From Geobacter sp. (GTDB taxonomy: Bacteria > Desulfobacterota > Desulfuromonadia > Geobacterales > Geobacteraceae), in the NCBI GenBank assembly GCA_003490025.1, contig DNJC01000096.1, forward strand, positions 60,901-75,410: 14,510 nt of DNA. The letters run 5' to 3'. The notes beneath the pieces were generated by a model. It ran no database searches. It was not told the DNA's origin and worked only from the letters and a program-made list of their open reading frames with translations. Every line of letters begins with the position of its first letter. Position 1 is the stretch's first letter. The position numbers and the translations under genes are program-made. Shown piece after piece: positions 5,220 to 11,378 of the stretch.

Positions 5220-5729
5220 GTGGAATCTTTCGTCGACCAGGACCAATACCTTTGGGCAGTTATCGATGCCATTCCTTCCCTTGTTTTCATCGTGGATTCG
5301 GATCTCAAGATAGTGGACGCCAACAGCGCGGCGAGGCTCCTTTTCGGGGGCGACTCGAAGCTGATCGGCAGACGCCTTTGCGGCGACCTCATGCGCTGCA
5401 TGAACGAGGTCAGCTCCGGGCGGCCCTGCGGCACGACGGAGCAGTGTGATGAGTGCGTTATCAAGACGGCTATCACGACTTCTTGCTTGACGAAGACTTT
5501 CCACCGCCAGAAATACACGATGATGCATGAGGTAGACGGCGTCGACCGGGAAACTGACTACCTTGTGACCGCCTCCCCGATCGACTGCAGCGAGGGTGCG
5601 CTCTTCCTCCTGGTCATGGAGGATGTTTCCGAACTGACTGCGTTGCGGCAGTTGACCACTCTCTGCTCGTCTTGCAGCAGGATCCGAAACGAGGAAGGGG
5701 AGTGGATGTGCCCGTCCCGCTCCGAGTAG
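5220..5729 (+). CDS. Cysteine-rich single PAS domain protein, apparently truncated
   Basis: I prefer the GTG at 5220 (169 aa), which follows GAAGGCGG. The longer frame from ATG 5151 adds 23 residues that do not look protein-like and has a poor ribosome site. Residues about 8-138 form a PAS domain: YLWAVIDAIPSLVFIVDSDLKIVDAN, then G-I-G-R, closing with LFLLVMEDVSE. Inserted is a cysteine cluster (Cys54, 60, 70, 76, 79) in a CGTTEQCDECV context, found in Geobacter-type PAS sensors and suggestive of a metal or redox centre. The last 25 residues (LCSSCSRIRNEEGEW) match the linker that in larger sensors continues to an output region, but here a stop follows nine residues later. It has no output domain, so it is either a stand-alone sensor or a remnant. 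No signal peptide or membrane segment is present. Confidence 0.78.
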   Translation: MESFVDQDQYLWAVIDAIPSLVFIVDSDLKIVDANSAARLLFGGDSKLIGRRLCGDLMRCMNEVSSGRPCGTTEQCDECVIKTAITTSCLTKTFHRQKYTMMHEVDGVDRETDYLVTASPIDCSEGALFLLVMEDVSELTALRQLTTLCSSCSRIRNEEGEWMCPSRSE

Positions 5730-5848
5730 CCTGATTCTTGTTTGATAATTACCCGCAATCTCACGGAAACCCACAGCTGTCTCTGCTCTTCTCCTGTTCC
5801 CACGCCGGTTTTCTCTCTAAACGTTGTTTTAGTTTTAGTTCTTTCACC

Positions 5849-5878
5849 TTGACACGTTCCTTTTGCTGTTGCTATATT
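5849..5878 (+). promoter_or_regulatory. Strong sigma-70 promoter upstream of cobO
   Basis: A perfect TTGACA (5849-5854) and TATATT (5873-5878) are separated by 18 bp. Transcription would start near 5885, leaving a leader of about 175 bases before the cobO ATG at 6060. No other plus-strand gene lies between. The remaining part of the 5730-5848 spacer shows nothing recognisable. Confidence 0.65.
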
Positions 5879-5895
5879 GCGGCAGTTGTGGCCTT

Positions 5896-5942
5896 CCGTT
5901 AACGATAACGGCGAGCGTGCCGCTCCCGATTTGCCTTAAGGC
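5896..5942 (+). other. Hairpin series in the cobO leader
   Basis: CCGTTA/TAACGG with an ACGA loop (5896-5911), GAGCG/CGCTC with a TGC loop (5913-5925) and the palindrome GCCTTAAGGC (5933-5942) follow one another just after the predicted transcription start. The layout suggests a folded 5' leader, but it lacks the conserved cobalamin riboswitch core, so any regulatory role is unproven. Confidence 0.35.
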
Positions 5943-5986
5943 GCGCCGTCGGCTACTTCGCAGCAGCCTGGGTAAAATCCCCCCCG

Positions 5987-6007
5987 CCCCCCTTTTACAA
6001 AGGGGGG
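5987..6007. repeat. GC-rich palindromic intergenic repeat, copy 2
   Basis: CCCCCCTTT (5987-5995) pairs perfectly with AAAGGGGGG (5999-6007) around a TAC loop, preceded by further C runs. It lies 53 bases before cobO and in the same orientation style as the elements at 2635 and 9952. It would form a strong hairpin in the cobO leader. Confidence 0.55.
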
Positions 6008-6059
6008 AGCTTCTATAATTGTCCATTGTCAATCGTCAATCGGGTTCACAGGTGTTTTC

Positions 6060-6590
6060 ATGAAACTGGAACAAGGTCTTATTCAGGTGTATACGGGCAA
6101 CGGGAAGGGTAAAACCACCGCGTCGCTCGGCCTGGCCCTGCGGGCCGTCGGGCGGGAGCTGATGGTCTGCATGATCCAGTTCATGAAGGGGGGGGGACCG
6201 TACGGCGAGCAGATGGCGGCGGAGCGCCTCGCCCCCTTCCTCACCATCATCCAGACAGGTCGTCCCGGATGGGTCAACAAGGACAACCCGCACGAGACCG
6301 ACAAGCAGCTGGCCGCGGAAGCCCTGGAATTGGCCGCCAAGACGGTTGCCTCCGGTGAGTATGACCTGGTCATCCTGGACGAGATAAACGGCGCGGTTTC
6401 GATGGGGCTGGTCTCCGTGGATGCTTTGCTGGAAGTCATGGGCAAAAAGCCGCACCACGTCGAACTGGTCCTGACCGGCCGCAACGCCCATGAAAAGGTG
6501 ATCGAGGCCGCCGACCTGGTAACGGAGATGCGGGAGATAAAGCATTACTACAAGGCAGGGGTTCCGGCGCGCACCGGCATCGAGAAGTAA
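6060..6590 (+). CDS. cobO: Cob(I)yrinic acid a,c-diamide / cob(I)alamin adenosyltransferase
   Basis: The product is 176 aa, with AGGTG five bases before the ATG. It transfers the adenosyl group of ATP to the Co(I) corrinoid, giving the adenosylated cofactor used by methylmalonyl-CoA mutase. It belongs to the CobA/CobO/BtuR fold (not PduO): the P-loop-like GNGKGKTT at 13-20 near the N-terminus, the Walker-B-like LVILDEIN at 103-110, LTGRNAHEKVIEAADLVTEM at 138-157, and the closing KHYYKAGVPARTGIEK. The length is normal for the shorter family members. It has a strong promoter 180 bp upstream and lies just before the B12-binding mutase subunit and meaB. It may serve de novo synthesis or salvage; the sequence alone does not decide. 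Confidence 0.94.
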   Translation: MKLEQGLIQVYTGNGKGKTTASLGLALRAVGRELMVCMIQFMKGGGPYGEQMAAERLAPFLTIIQTGRPGWVNKDNPHETDKQLAAEALELAAKTVASGEYDLVILDEINGAVSMGLVSVDALLEVMGKKPHHVELVLTGRNAHEKVIEAADLVTEMREIKHYYKAGVPARTGIEK

Positions 6591-6601
6591 AACAAACCAT
6601 T

Positions 6602-6621
6602 GGCCACAGAGAAAATCTGAG
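6602..6621. repeat. Dispersed repeat fragment, GGCCACAGAG...AAATCTGAG, copy 1
   Basis: GGCCACAGAG (6602-6611) is followed after one base by AAATCTGAG (6613-6621). The same two blocks, separated by GCACAGAGT, recur at 9847-9874 inside the end of the dedA gene. Sequences of the CACAGAGGCACAGAG type are frequent dispersed spacer repeats in bacterial genomes. Confidence 0.5.
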
Positions 6622-6704
6622 GGCTTCCGAGAAGGTTCGGGGGCAAAACCTACTTACAAAACTGTTGTTGAATCAATATTAATCTCTAACCGAGGGGGTA
6701 TGGC

Positions 6705-7109
6705 ATGGCTGAAAGAAGATTACGTGTGCTGGTAGGGAAGCCGGGTTTGGACGGCCATGACAGGGGAGCTAAGATCATCGCTCGCGCTTTCCGCGATGCG
6801 GGCTTCGAGGTCATTTACACCGGTCTGCACCAGACCCCGGAGCAGATCGTTTCCGCCGCCATCCAGGAGGACGTCGACTGCGTCGCTCTCTCCATCCTTT
6901 CCGGCGCGCACAACACGCTGCTTCCGTCCGTCAAGGAACTCCTGGTGGAGAAAGGGGCAGCGGACATCGTCCTTATGGCAGGCGGCGTCATCCCCGAGGA
7001 CGACATCCCGGGTCTCAAGAAGGCGGGCATCAGCGAAGTCTTCACCCCGGGCACCTCGACCGAGACCATAGTGGAGTGGGTCCGCACCAACGTGACGCCG
7101 CGGGCTTAA
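6705..7109 (+). CDS. Methylmalonyl-CoA mutase, cobalamin-binding (C-terminal) subunit
   Basis: The product is 134 aa, and GAGGGGG lies six bases before the ATG. It is the B12-binding Rossmann-like domain as a separate polypeptide. The DxHxxG motif is DGHDRG at 16-21, with His18 as the lower cobalt ligand. SxL follows at 63-65 within ALSILSGAH, and the GG of MAGGVIP is at 93-94. It should pair with a separate catalytic TIM-barrel subunit to interconvert methylmalonyl-CoA and succinyl-CoA, but that gene is not in the window. The next gene, meaB, encodes the mutase chaperone, which favours methylmalonyl-CoA mutase over related isobutyryl- or ethylmalonyl-CoA mutases, although those share this domain. 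A weak promoter (TTACAA 6654, TATTAA 6677, 17 bp apart) is possible. Confidence 0.93.
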   Translation: MAERRLRVLVGKPGLDGHDRGAKIIARAFRDAGFEVIYTGLHQTPEQIVSAAIQEDVDCVALSILSGAHNTLLPSVKELLVEKGAADIVLMAGGVIPEDDIPGLKKAGISEVFTPGTSTETIVEWVRTNVTPRA

Positions 7110-7114
7110 CAGCT

Positions 7115-7230
7115 GTTCAACGTTCAATGTTCTACGTTTGAACCGTACGCCGCGTCCTGATAACAGTACGCGGCGTACTTACGTAGACACGCAACTGATA
7201 ACATTGAACGTTGAACATTGAACTTTGAAC
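7115..7230. repeat. Inverted heptamer array enclosing an 11-bp hairpin
   Basis: The right side holds four tandem heptamers NTTGAAC (7203-7230). The left side holds the inverted form GTTCAAN twice plus a diverged third (7115-7135). A perfect 17-bp inverted repeat (7115-7131 with 7200-7216) results. Nested inside is a perfect 11-bp stem, GTACGCCGCGT (7145-7155) with ACGCGGCGTAC (7168-7178). The element fills the whole spacer between the mutase subunit and meaB and ends 17 bases before the meaB ATG. Confidence 0.85.
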
Positions 7231-7247
7231 AGACTCTGGAGTTTGCC

Positions 7248-8192
7248 ATGACCCTTGCCGAACGTGTGCTCGACGGCGACATTCGCGCCGCCGCGCGCCT
7301 GATGCGGGATATCGACGATCGCTTTAAAAGCGCTACCGACGAACTGAAGACGCTCTATCCGCATACCGGTAACGCCTATATCCTCGGCATCACCGGCCCT
7401 CCCGGCGCCGGGAAGTCGACCCTGGTGGACCAGATCATCGCGGCGTACCGCAAAAAGGACCTCCTGGTCGGCGTGGTGGCGATCGACCCCACCAGCCCGT
7501 TCTCCGGCGGCGCCATCCTCGGGGACCGCATCAGGATGAACCGCCACGCGGACGACGCCGGCGTCTTCATCAGGAGCCTCGCCACCCGCGGCTGCCTCGG
7601 CGGTCTCTCCCGCTCCACCATGGACGTGGTCAACGTCATGGACGCCATGGGGATGGACGTGATCGTCGTGGAAACGGTAGGGGTCGGGCAGGACGAGGTG
7701 GATATCGTCAGCACCGCACACACCACTGTGGTCGTCATGGTTCCCGGCATGGGGGACGACATCCAGGCGATCAAGGCGGGCATTCTCGAGATCGGCGACG
7801 TCTTCGTGGTGAACAAGGCGGACCGCGACGGCGCCGACCGCACGGCGCGCGAACTCACCGCGATGCTTGAGATGAAGCACCCGGAACCGGAGGCGTGGCA
7901 GCCGCACGTCCTGAAGACGGAAGGGTGCAGGGGAGTGGGGATCGACGAGCTGATCGAGGAATTCACAGCCCATCACACCTGGCTCAAGGAGTCGGGCGCC
8001 CTGCAGCGCCTGATCGAGGAGAGAAACGCCAAGATCTTCACCGACACGCTGCGCCAGGAGCTGTTCGACACCGTGTTCGGCGCCATCAGCGACAGCGGGA
8101 TGTACCGCCAGATCCTGAACGGGATGCGTGACAGGAGCCTCGACCCGTACACGGCCGTGGAAGAGGTGCTGGCCGGAAGCGCTTTTTCTTGA
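7248..8192 (+). CDS. meaB: MeaB-type G-protein chaperone of methylmalonyl-CoA mutase (ArgK/MMAA family)
   Basis: The product is 314 aa. The ATG at 7248 follows GGAG at 7238-7241; an upstream TTG at 7218 lies inside the heptamer repeat and is rejected. P-loop GPPGAGKST is at 50-58, AIDPTSPFSGGAILGDRIRM at 78-97 (family signature), ETVGVGQDEVD (Walker B/switch) at 142-152 and the guanine-specificity motif NKAD at 189-192. A helical C-terminal dimerisation arm follows. MeaB uses GTP to gate adenosylcobalamin delivery to the mutase and to eject damaged cofactor. Its position after the B12-binding mutase subunit fits this role exactly. The length is normal. Older annotations call this family the LAO/AO transport ATPase ArgK, which is a misnomer. 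Confidence 0.95.
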   Translation: MTLAERVLDGDIRAAARLMRDIDDRFKSATDELKTLYPHTGNAYILGITGPPGAGKSTLVDQIIAAYRKKDLLVGVVAIDPTSPFSGGAILGDRIRMNRHADDAGVFIRSLATRGCLGGLSRSTMDVVNVMDAMGMDVIVVETVGVGQDEVDIVSTAHTTVVVMVPGMGDDIQAIKAGILEIGDVFVVNKADRDGADRTARELTAMLEMKHPEPEAWQPHVLKTEGCRGVGIDELIEEFTAHHTWLKESGALQRLIEERNAKIFTDTLRQELFDTVFGAISDSGMYRQILNGMRDRSLDPYTAVEEVLAGSAFS

Positions 8193-8225
8193 CCGATGAA
8201 CCCAAAGATGTTAATTAAAGGACGA

Positions 8226-8246
8226 AATGGGGCGGTATGCCCCATT
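8226..8246 (+). other. Hairpin in the spacer before the L,D-transpeptidase gene
   Basis: AATGGGGC (8226-8233) pairs perfectly with GCCCCATT (8239-8246) around GGTAT. It ends 29 bases before the next ATG and 34 bases after the meaB stop. Only a poor T tract follows (AGTCGTTTC), so it may be a weak terminator of meaB or a leader structure of the next gene. Confidence 0.45.
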
Positions 8247-8275
8247 AGTCGTTTCTCGGTTGGGAGTTGGCGCGA

Positions 8276-9112
8276 ATGTTACGTAAGACCTTGTTCATGT
8301 TGGCCTTTGCTGTACTTTTTTCCATCGTTGTCTACAATCCTTCCGCCACCTCGGAGCCTGGGGCCAACCCGAAGGACCCGGCCCACGAGGACCTCTCCCG
8401 CGTAGAGTATCCAAGCCTCGCCAAAATCCGGTGGCACGCGCACTTCGTCAAGCCCAACGAGACCCTGGAGTCGCTCTTTGGCGACGATTGGGTCGTCGTC
8501 GCCCGCTTCAACCGTATCGACAGGCGCCACGTCTACCCCGGCATGACCATCAAGGTCCCCGACGACATCGTCGCCGCGCGGGAGTACACGCCGATGCCGG
8601 CCGAGTACCCGGAAGCGAAGAGGCACGAGAAGTACATCCTCATCGACATGACTGAGCAGTGGATGGGGGCCTACCAGTACGGCAAGCTGAAGTTCTCCGC
8701 TCCCGCCGCGACCGGGGCCCCGGGGCACGAGACCCCGGTCGGCATCTTCCGCATCGATGCCAGGGACCAGACCCACTCCTCCTCGCTCTACAAGACCGAA
8801 GACCAGTCCGACCAGTACCCGATGGACAACGCCATGCGCTTTCACGTGGGCGAGGACAACGTCTCCTACTGGATCCATGCCAGGGACCTCCCCGGCAAGC
8901 CCGCCTCCCACGGCTGCGTCGGCCTCTACGACGAAGGGATGCAGAACAGGGTGTACGGGGTCCCGGAAAAGCCGGTGCTGCTCGAATCGGAGAAGTTCTA
9001 CGCCTGGGCGGTGGGCGAGGACGATTTCGAGGACGATCCGGGGTACCTGGAAGAGATCGAGGACGCTCCGGTCGTCGAGGTGCGGGGGACGAACCCGAAC
9101 TACCGGAACTAG
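8276..9112 (+). CDS. Membrane-anchored or exported L,D-transpeptidase (YkuD domain) with LysM-like segment
   Basis: The product is 278 aa. The ATG at 8276 sits nine bases after GGGAG; the in-frame TTG at 8267 abuts that site and is rejected. Residues 1-24 are a signal peptide or anchor (LRK then a hydrophobic run). Residues about 55-95 resemble a LysM or LysM-like module (KPNETLESL, then YPGMTIKVP). The YkuD catalytic domain covers about 118-240, with His201 and the active-site motif SHGCVGL at 211-217 (Cys214 nucleophile). It would form 3-3 peptidoglycan cross-links or attach proteins to the wall in the periplasm. The usual R or N after the HGCxx core is replaced by G-L, a small variation. 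The C-terminal 40 residues are very acidic. The adjacent DedA gene hints at an envelope function. Confidence 0.92.
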   Translation: MLRKTLFMLAFAVLFSIVVYNPSATSEPGANPKDPAHEDLSRVEYPSLAKIRWHAHFVKPNETLESLFGDDWVVVARFNRIDRRHVYPGMTIKVPDDIVAAREYTPMPAEYPEAKRHEKYILIDMTEQWMGAYQYGKLKFSAPAATGAPGHETPVGIFRIDARDQTHSSSLYKTEDQSDQYPMDNAMRFHVGEDNVSYWIHARDLPGKPASHGCVGLYDEGMQNRVYGVPEKPVLLESEKFYAWAVGEDDFEDDPGYLEEIEDAPVVEVRGTNPNYRN

Positions 9113-9147
9113 AAAAGACGAGGCCGCGCATGCGTGCCGCGAAGCTT

Positions 9148-9156
9148 TGGTATACT
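9148..9156 (+). promoter_or_regulatory. Candidate extended -10 promoter before dedA
   Basis: TGG-TATACT is a good extended -10, 58 bases before the GTG start at 9215. No clear -35 is visible. AAGCTT lies on both sides of it (9143-9148 and 9160-9165). Confidence 0.35.
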
Positions 9157-9214
9157 CTCAAGCTTAGCGTCGCGCAGCAAACGACCACCCCATCTTGTCT
9201 CAACCGGAGTCGCT

Positions 9215-9895
9215 GTGCAGGAGTTTTTCAAACAATACCTGCAGGTCCACGGCTACTGGGTCCTCTTCATCGGGACTTTCCTCGAAGGGGAGGCGATACT
9301 GATCTTCGCCGGTTTTCTCGCCTTCCAGGGATACCTCGACATCTACGGCGTCATCCTCTCCGCTTTTGCAGGCTCCTTCCTCGGCGACCAGTTCTACTTC
9401 CACATCGGCCGGATCAAGGGGGCTTTCCTTCTTCGCCTCTTCACCTCCATCGCCCGCAAGTTCAGGAAGGCGTTGCGCCTGATCGAGCGCTACGGCGCCT
9501 TTGTCGCCTTCGTTTCCCGTTACACCTACGGCTTCCGGATCCTGCTCCCGATCATCCTCGGCATGACCAGGTTCCCCTCGCGGCGTTTCCTCTACCTGAA
9601 TCTCCTCTCCGCCCTCTCCTGGTCCGTCATCTTTTCCCTGGCCGGCTACCTCTTCGGCAAGGGGGCCGGGCTCTTCATAGAGGACGTGGAGCGCTACGAG
9701 CCGGACCTGTTGCTGGCGCTGGGCGCCATCATCGCCTGTTTCTGGCTGAGCCACTTCGCCGCCCACTGGTGGCGCAAAAGGCATGCGAGAGCGAGGATGA
9801 AGAGGATGGTCGCGCTGAGGCACGCGCAGAGAATGGCGAAGACCCTGGCCACAGAGGCACAGAGTAAATCTGAGAAACCGGAAAGCGATCTTTAG
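9215..9895 (+). CDS. DedA family integral membrane protein
   Basis: The product is 226 aa. The GTG at 9215 follows GGAG at 9206-9209; the longer frame from 9134 has no ribosome site and its extra residues look non-coding. DedA (SNARE-associated/VTT) hallmarks are present: the re-entrant FLEGEAILIFAG near 22-33, GDQFYFHIGR at 57-66, and RYTYGFRILLPIILGMTRFP at 102-121, with its conserved arginines, proline and glycine, then further membrane segments to about 183. These proteins flip polyprenyl phosphate or phospholipids and need the proton motive force. The basic tail (188-210) is followed by residues 211-220 encoded by a dispersed spacer repeat, so the natural C-terminus probably ended near 210. 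The gene lies close behind the transpeptidase gene. Confidence 0.92.
   Translation: MQEFFKQYLQVHGYWVLFIGTFLEGEAILIFAGFLAFQGYLDIYGVILSAFAGSFLGDQFYFHIGRIKGAFLLRLFTSIARKFRKALRLIERYGAFVAFVSRYTYGFRILLPIILGMTRFPSRRFLYLNLLSALSWSVIFSLAGYLFGKGAGLFIEDVERYEPDLLLALGAIIACFWLSHFAAHWWRKRHARARMKRMVALRHAQRMAKTLATEAQSKSEKPESDL
9847..9874. repeat. Dispersed repeat GGCCACAGAG...AAATCTGAG, copy 2, inside the dedA 3' end
   Basis: GGCCACAGAG (9847-9856), a 9-base insert GCACAGAGT, then AAATCTGAG (9866-9874) match the blocks at 6602-6621. The element is translated as residues 211-220 of the DedA protein and extends its C-terminus. Confidence 0.55.
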
Positions 9896-9951
9896 GGCCA
9901 GATCTTTCTGTAAGGTAATCAATTAGTGTATTCCAGTGATGCACGGGTGTC

Positions 9952-10035
9952 CTCTCCCCCGGAGGGGGAGGGCAGGGAGGGGGACCGTCAGCCAGTTCTT
10001 CCCCCCTCCCAACCTCCCCCCTCCGGGGGGAGGAG
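9952..10035. repeat. Long composite GC-rich inverted repeat, copy 3 of the palindromic element
   Basis: The left arm (9952-9983) and right arm (10001-10035) are imperfect reverse complements over about 32 bases. Each contains its own inner palindrome: CTCCCCC/GGGGGAG around GGA on the left, and CCTCCCCCC/GGGGGGAGG around TCC on the right. The 17-base centre is unrelated sequence. It lies in the roughly 300-bp spacer between dedA and trmJ, resembles a two-unit REP/BIME element and could act as a weak terminator or mRNA stabiliser. Apart from it and the promoter at 10114, the spacer shows nothing. Confidence 0.65.
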
Positions 10036-10113
10036 CAGTTACTCATCGATACCGGGTCTCCCGCGGCGACGCGGGACGCTCTGGGACCATGGTTTTCTCT
10101 TTTGACTCAGCTG

Positions 10114-10142
10114 TTGAAAACCCCGCCTCGATATGGTCTAAT
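10114..10142 (+). promoter_or_regulatory. Candidate promoter of trmJ
   Basis: TTGAAA (10114-10119) and TCTAAT (10137-10142) are exactly 17 bp apart, placing the start of transcription about 45 bases before the trmJ ATG. Confidence 0.5.
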
Positions 10143-10195
10143 GCCCCGTCGCGCTTCCAGCCGAACATCTCGCTTCACAACAAGGGTTTAACTGC

Positions 10196-10933
10196 ATGGA
10201 TTTGAAGGAAAGGATTTCTGTCGTACTGGTCGGAACACAGAGCCCCGGCAACATTGGGATGGTCTGCAGGGCCATGAAGAACATGGGGTTGACCGACCTC
10301 CGCCTGGTTAATCCCTGCCAGGTCGACCACCTCGACGCGATAAAGTTCGCAGTCTCCGCCCGGGACCTCCTGGAAAGCGCCACGATCTTTACCTCGCTGG
10401 AGGACGCCATCGCCGACTCCGAGTTCTCCGTCGCCACCACCAGGCGCCACGGCAAGTACCGTAACGAGATATCAACTCCGGGCGAGATCGTGGAGCGCTT
10501 CGCCGCCTGCGCCCCTACCAGCCGCCTCGCTCTCGTCTTCGGGCGCGAGGACAGCGGCCTCACCACCGACGAGGTCGCCCTTTGCCGCTGGCAGTCCACC
10601 ATCGAGACGGCCGACGAGTTCGGCTCCCTGAACCTGTCGCAGGCGGTGCTTATCTTCTGCTACGAGTTTCAGAAGGGTGTTGCCGAACCGCCCGAGAAGC
10701 CTGCGCGCGAACTGGCCGGGTCCGCCTCGCTGGAGCCTTTGTACAACCACATGGAGCGCACCTTCCTCAGGATCGGCTATCTGAACCCGCAAAACCCCGA
10801 CCACATGATGCGCACCATGCGCCGCATCTTTTCCCGCGCCGAACTGGACGAGCGCGAGGTCTCCTCGCTGCGCGGCCTCCTGTCGCAGATGGACTGGGCC
10901 TGCGCCGAGTTCAAGGGGAAAAAGGGACAATGA
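10196..10933 (+). CDS. trmJ: tRNA (cytidine/uridine-2'-O-)-methyltransferase TrmJ, SPOUT family
   Basis: The product is 245 aa, starting at the ATG with AAGGG nine bases upstream. TrmJ methylates the ribose 2'-O at tRNA position 32 using S-adenosylmethionine. The SPOUT knot motifs are all present: QSPGNIGMVCRAMKNMG at 15-31 (Asn19, Arg25), LVFGREDSGLT at 113-123 and SLNLSQAVLIFCYE at 144-157. The C-terminal 165-240 helical extension (MERTFLRIGYLNPQNPDHMM, then RRIFSRAEL) is characteristic of TrmJ rather than TrmH or TrmL. The length agrees with E. coli TrmJ. The stop codon overlaps the start of the next gene (ATGA), so they are translationally coupled. It has its own promoter candidate at 10114. 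Confidence 0.93.
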   Translation: MDLKERISVVLVGTQSPGNIGMVCRAMKNMGLTDLRLVNPCQVDHLDAIKFAVSARDLLESATIFTSLEDAIADSEFSVATTRRHGKYRNEISTPGEIVERFAACAPTSRLALVFGREDSGLTTDEVALCRWQSTIETADEFGSLNLSQAVLIFCYEFQKGVAEPPEKPARELAGSASLEPLYNHMERTFLRIGYLNPQNPDHMMRTMRRIFSRAELDEREVSSLRGLLSQMDWACAEFKGKKGQ

Positions 10934-11214
10934 ACGAAATGCGCTTCGTCGGCTTCCTTGCCGGGCTCCTCACCAGCGGCGCGGCGATCCCGCAGGTGTT
11001 CCGGACCTACCGGACAAAACAGGCCCGCGACATCTCCATGTGGCAGCTCGTCCTTTTGAACCTGGGGATGCTCCTGTGGCTCATCTACGGCATCTCCCTG
11101 GACGACTTTCCCCTCATTGCCGCCAACATCTTTTCCCTGGTCTGCTACAGCGGTCTCATTGCCATGAAACTGCGCTATGACAGGAGGGATGTCACCTGCG
11201 CGCAGCCTGACTGA
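10930..11214 (+). CDS. SemiSWEET-like PQ-loop small membrane transporter
   Basis: The product is 94 aa, overlapping trmJ by 4 bp (ATGA); AAGGGACA before the ATG serves as ribosome site. There are three membrane helices, at about 5-23, 37-56 and 60-80, with a PQ motif in AAIPQVFRTYRTK (Pro21, Gln22), a LWLIYG segment ending helix 2 and an N in AANIFSL of helix 3. This is the one-repeat architecture of bacterial SemiSWEETs, which work as dimers and move sugars across the inner membrane. Bacterial members of this length without other context are also annotated simply as MtN3/saliva-like, and the substrate cannot be read from the sequence. Its link to trmJ looks like simple co-transcription. Confidence 0.87.
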   Translation: MNEMRFVGFLAGLLTSGAAIPQVFRTYRTKQARDISMWQLVLLNLGMLLWLIYGISLDDFPLIAANIFSLVCYSGLIAMKLRYDRRDVTCAQPD

Positions 11215-11378
11215 CACGGTACTGGAGAGGGCGCTTCTCCCTATTTGCAAAAAAAGAGGCCTCACTATTAAAATGTGTTAAAGTTATTTGCCGCTCCGCC
11301 GAAAGTAGGCTAGGTAGGGCGCGGCAGCTTCGCCTTACAATGAAGTCATGCCGGTATTGTCTCAGCGAGGGATAGATA

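Noticed and set aside
5880..6059. Cobalamin riboswitch before cobO
   Set aside because: The conserved B12 core sequences are not present, only simple hairpins and a GC-rich repeat.
7218..7247. TTG start for meaB at 7218
   Set aside because: It lies inside the tandem heptamer repeat without a ribosome site, while ATG 7248 has GGAG at good spacing.
7179..7976. 265-codon minus-strand open frame opposite meaB
   Set aside because: It is antisense to a clearly conserved G-protein and has His/Asp/Val-rich shadow composition and no ribosome site.
8267..8275. TTG start for the L,D-transpeptidase at 8267
   Set aside because: The GGGAG site directly abuts it; ATG 8276 has correct spacing.
8659..9867. 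Long plus-strand open frame of 402 codons across the transpeptidase and dedA genes
   Set aside because: It lies in another frame over two well-recognised genes, is extremely arginine/proline-rich, and is a typical GC-rich shadow frame.
9936..10205. 89-codon plus-strand frame in the dedA-trmJ spacer
   Set aside because: It runs through the GC-rich inverted repeat and overlaps the trmJ start; its composition is dictated by the repeat.
11215..11378. Cyclic-di-GMP (GEMM) riboswitch before surE, suggested by GGCTAGGTAGGGCGCGG
   Set aside because: Only a partial resemblance; the paired conserved strands and the GCAAA-type segment are missing.
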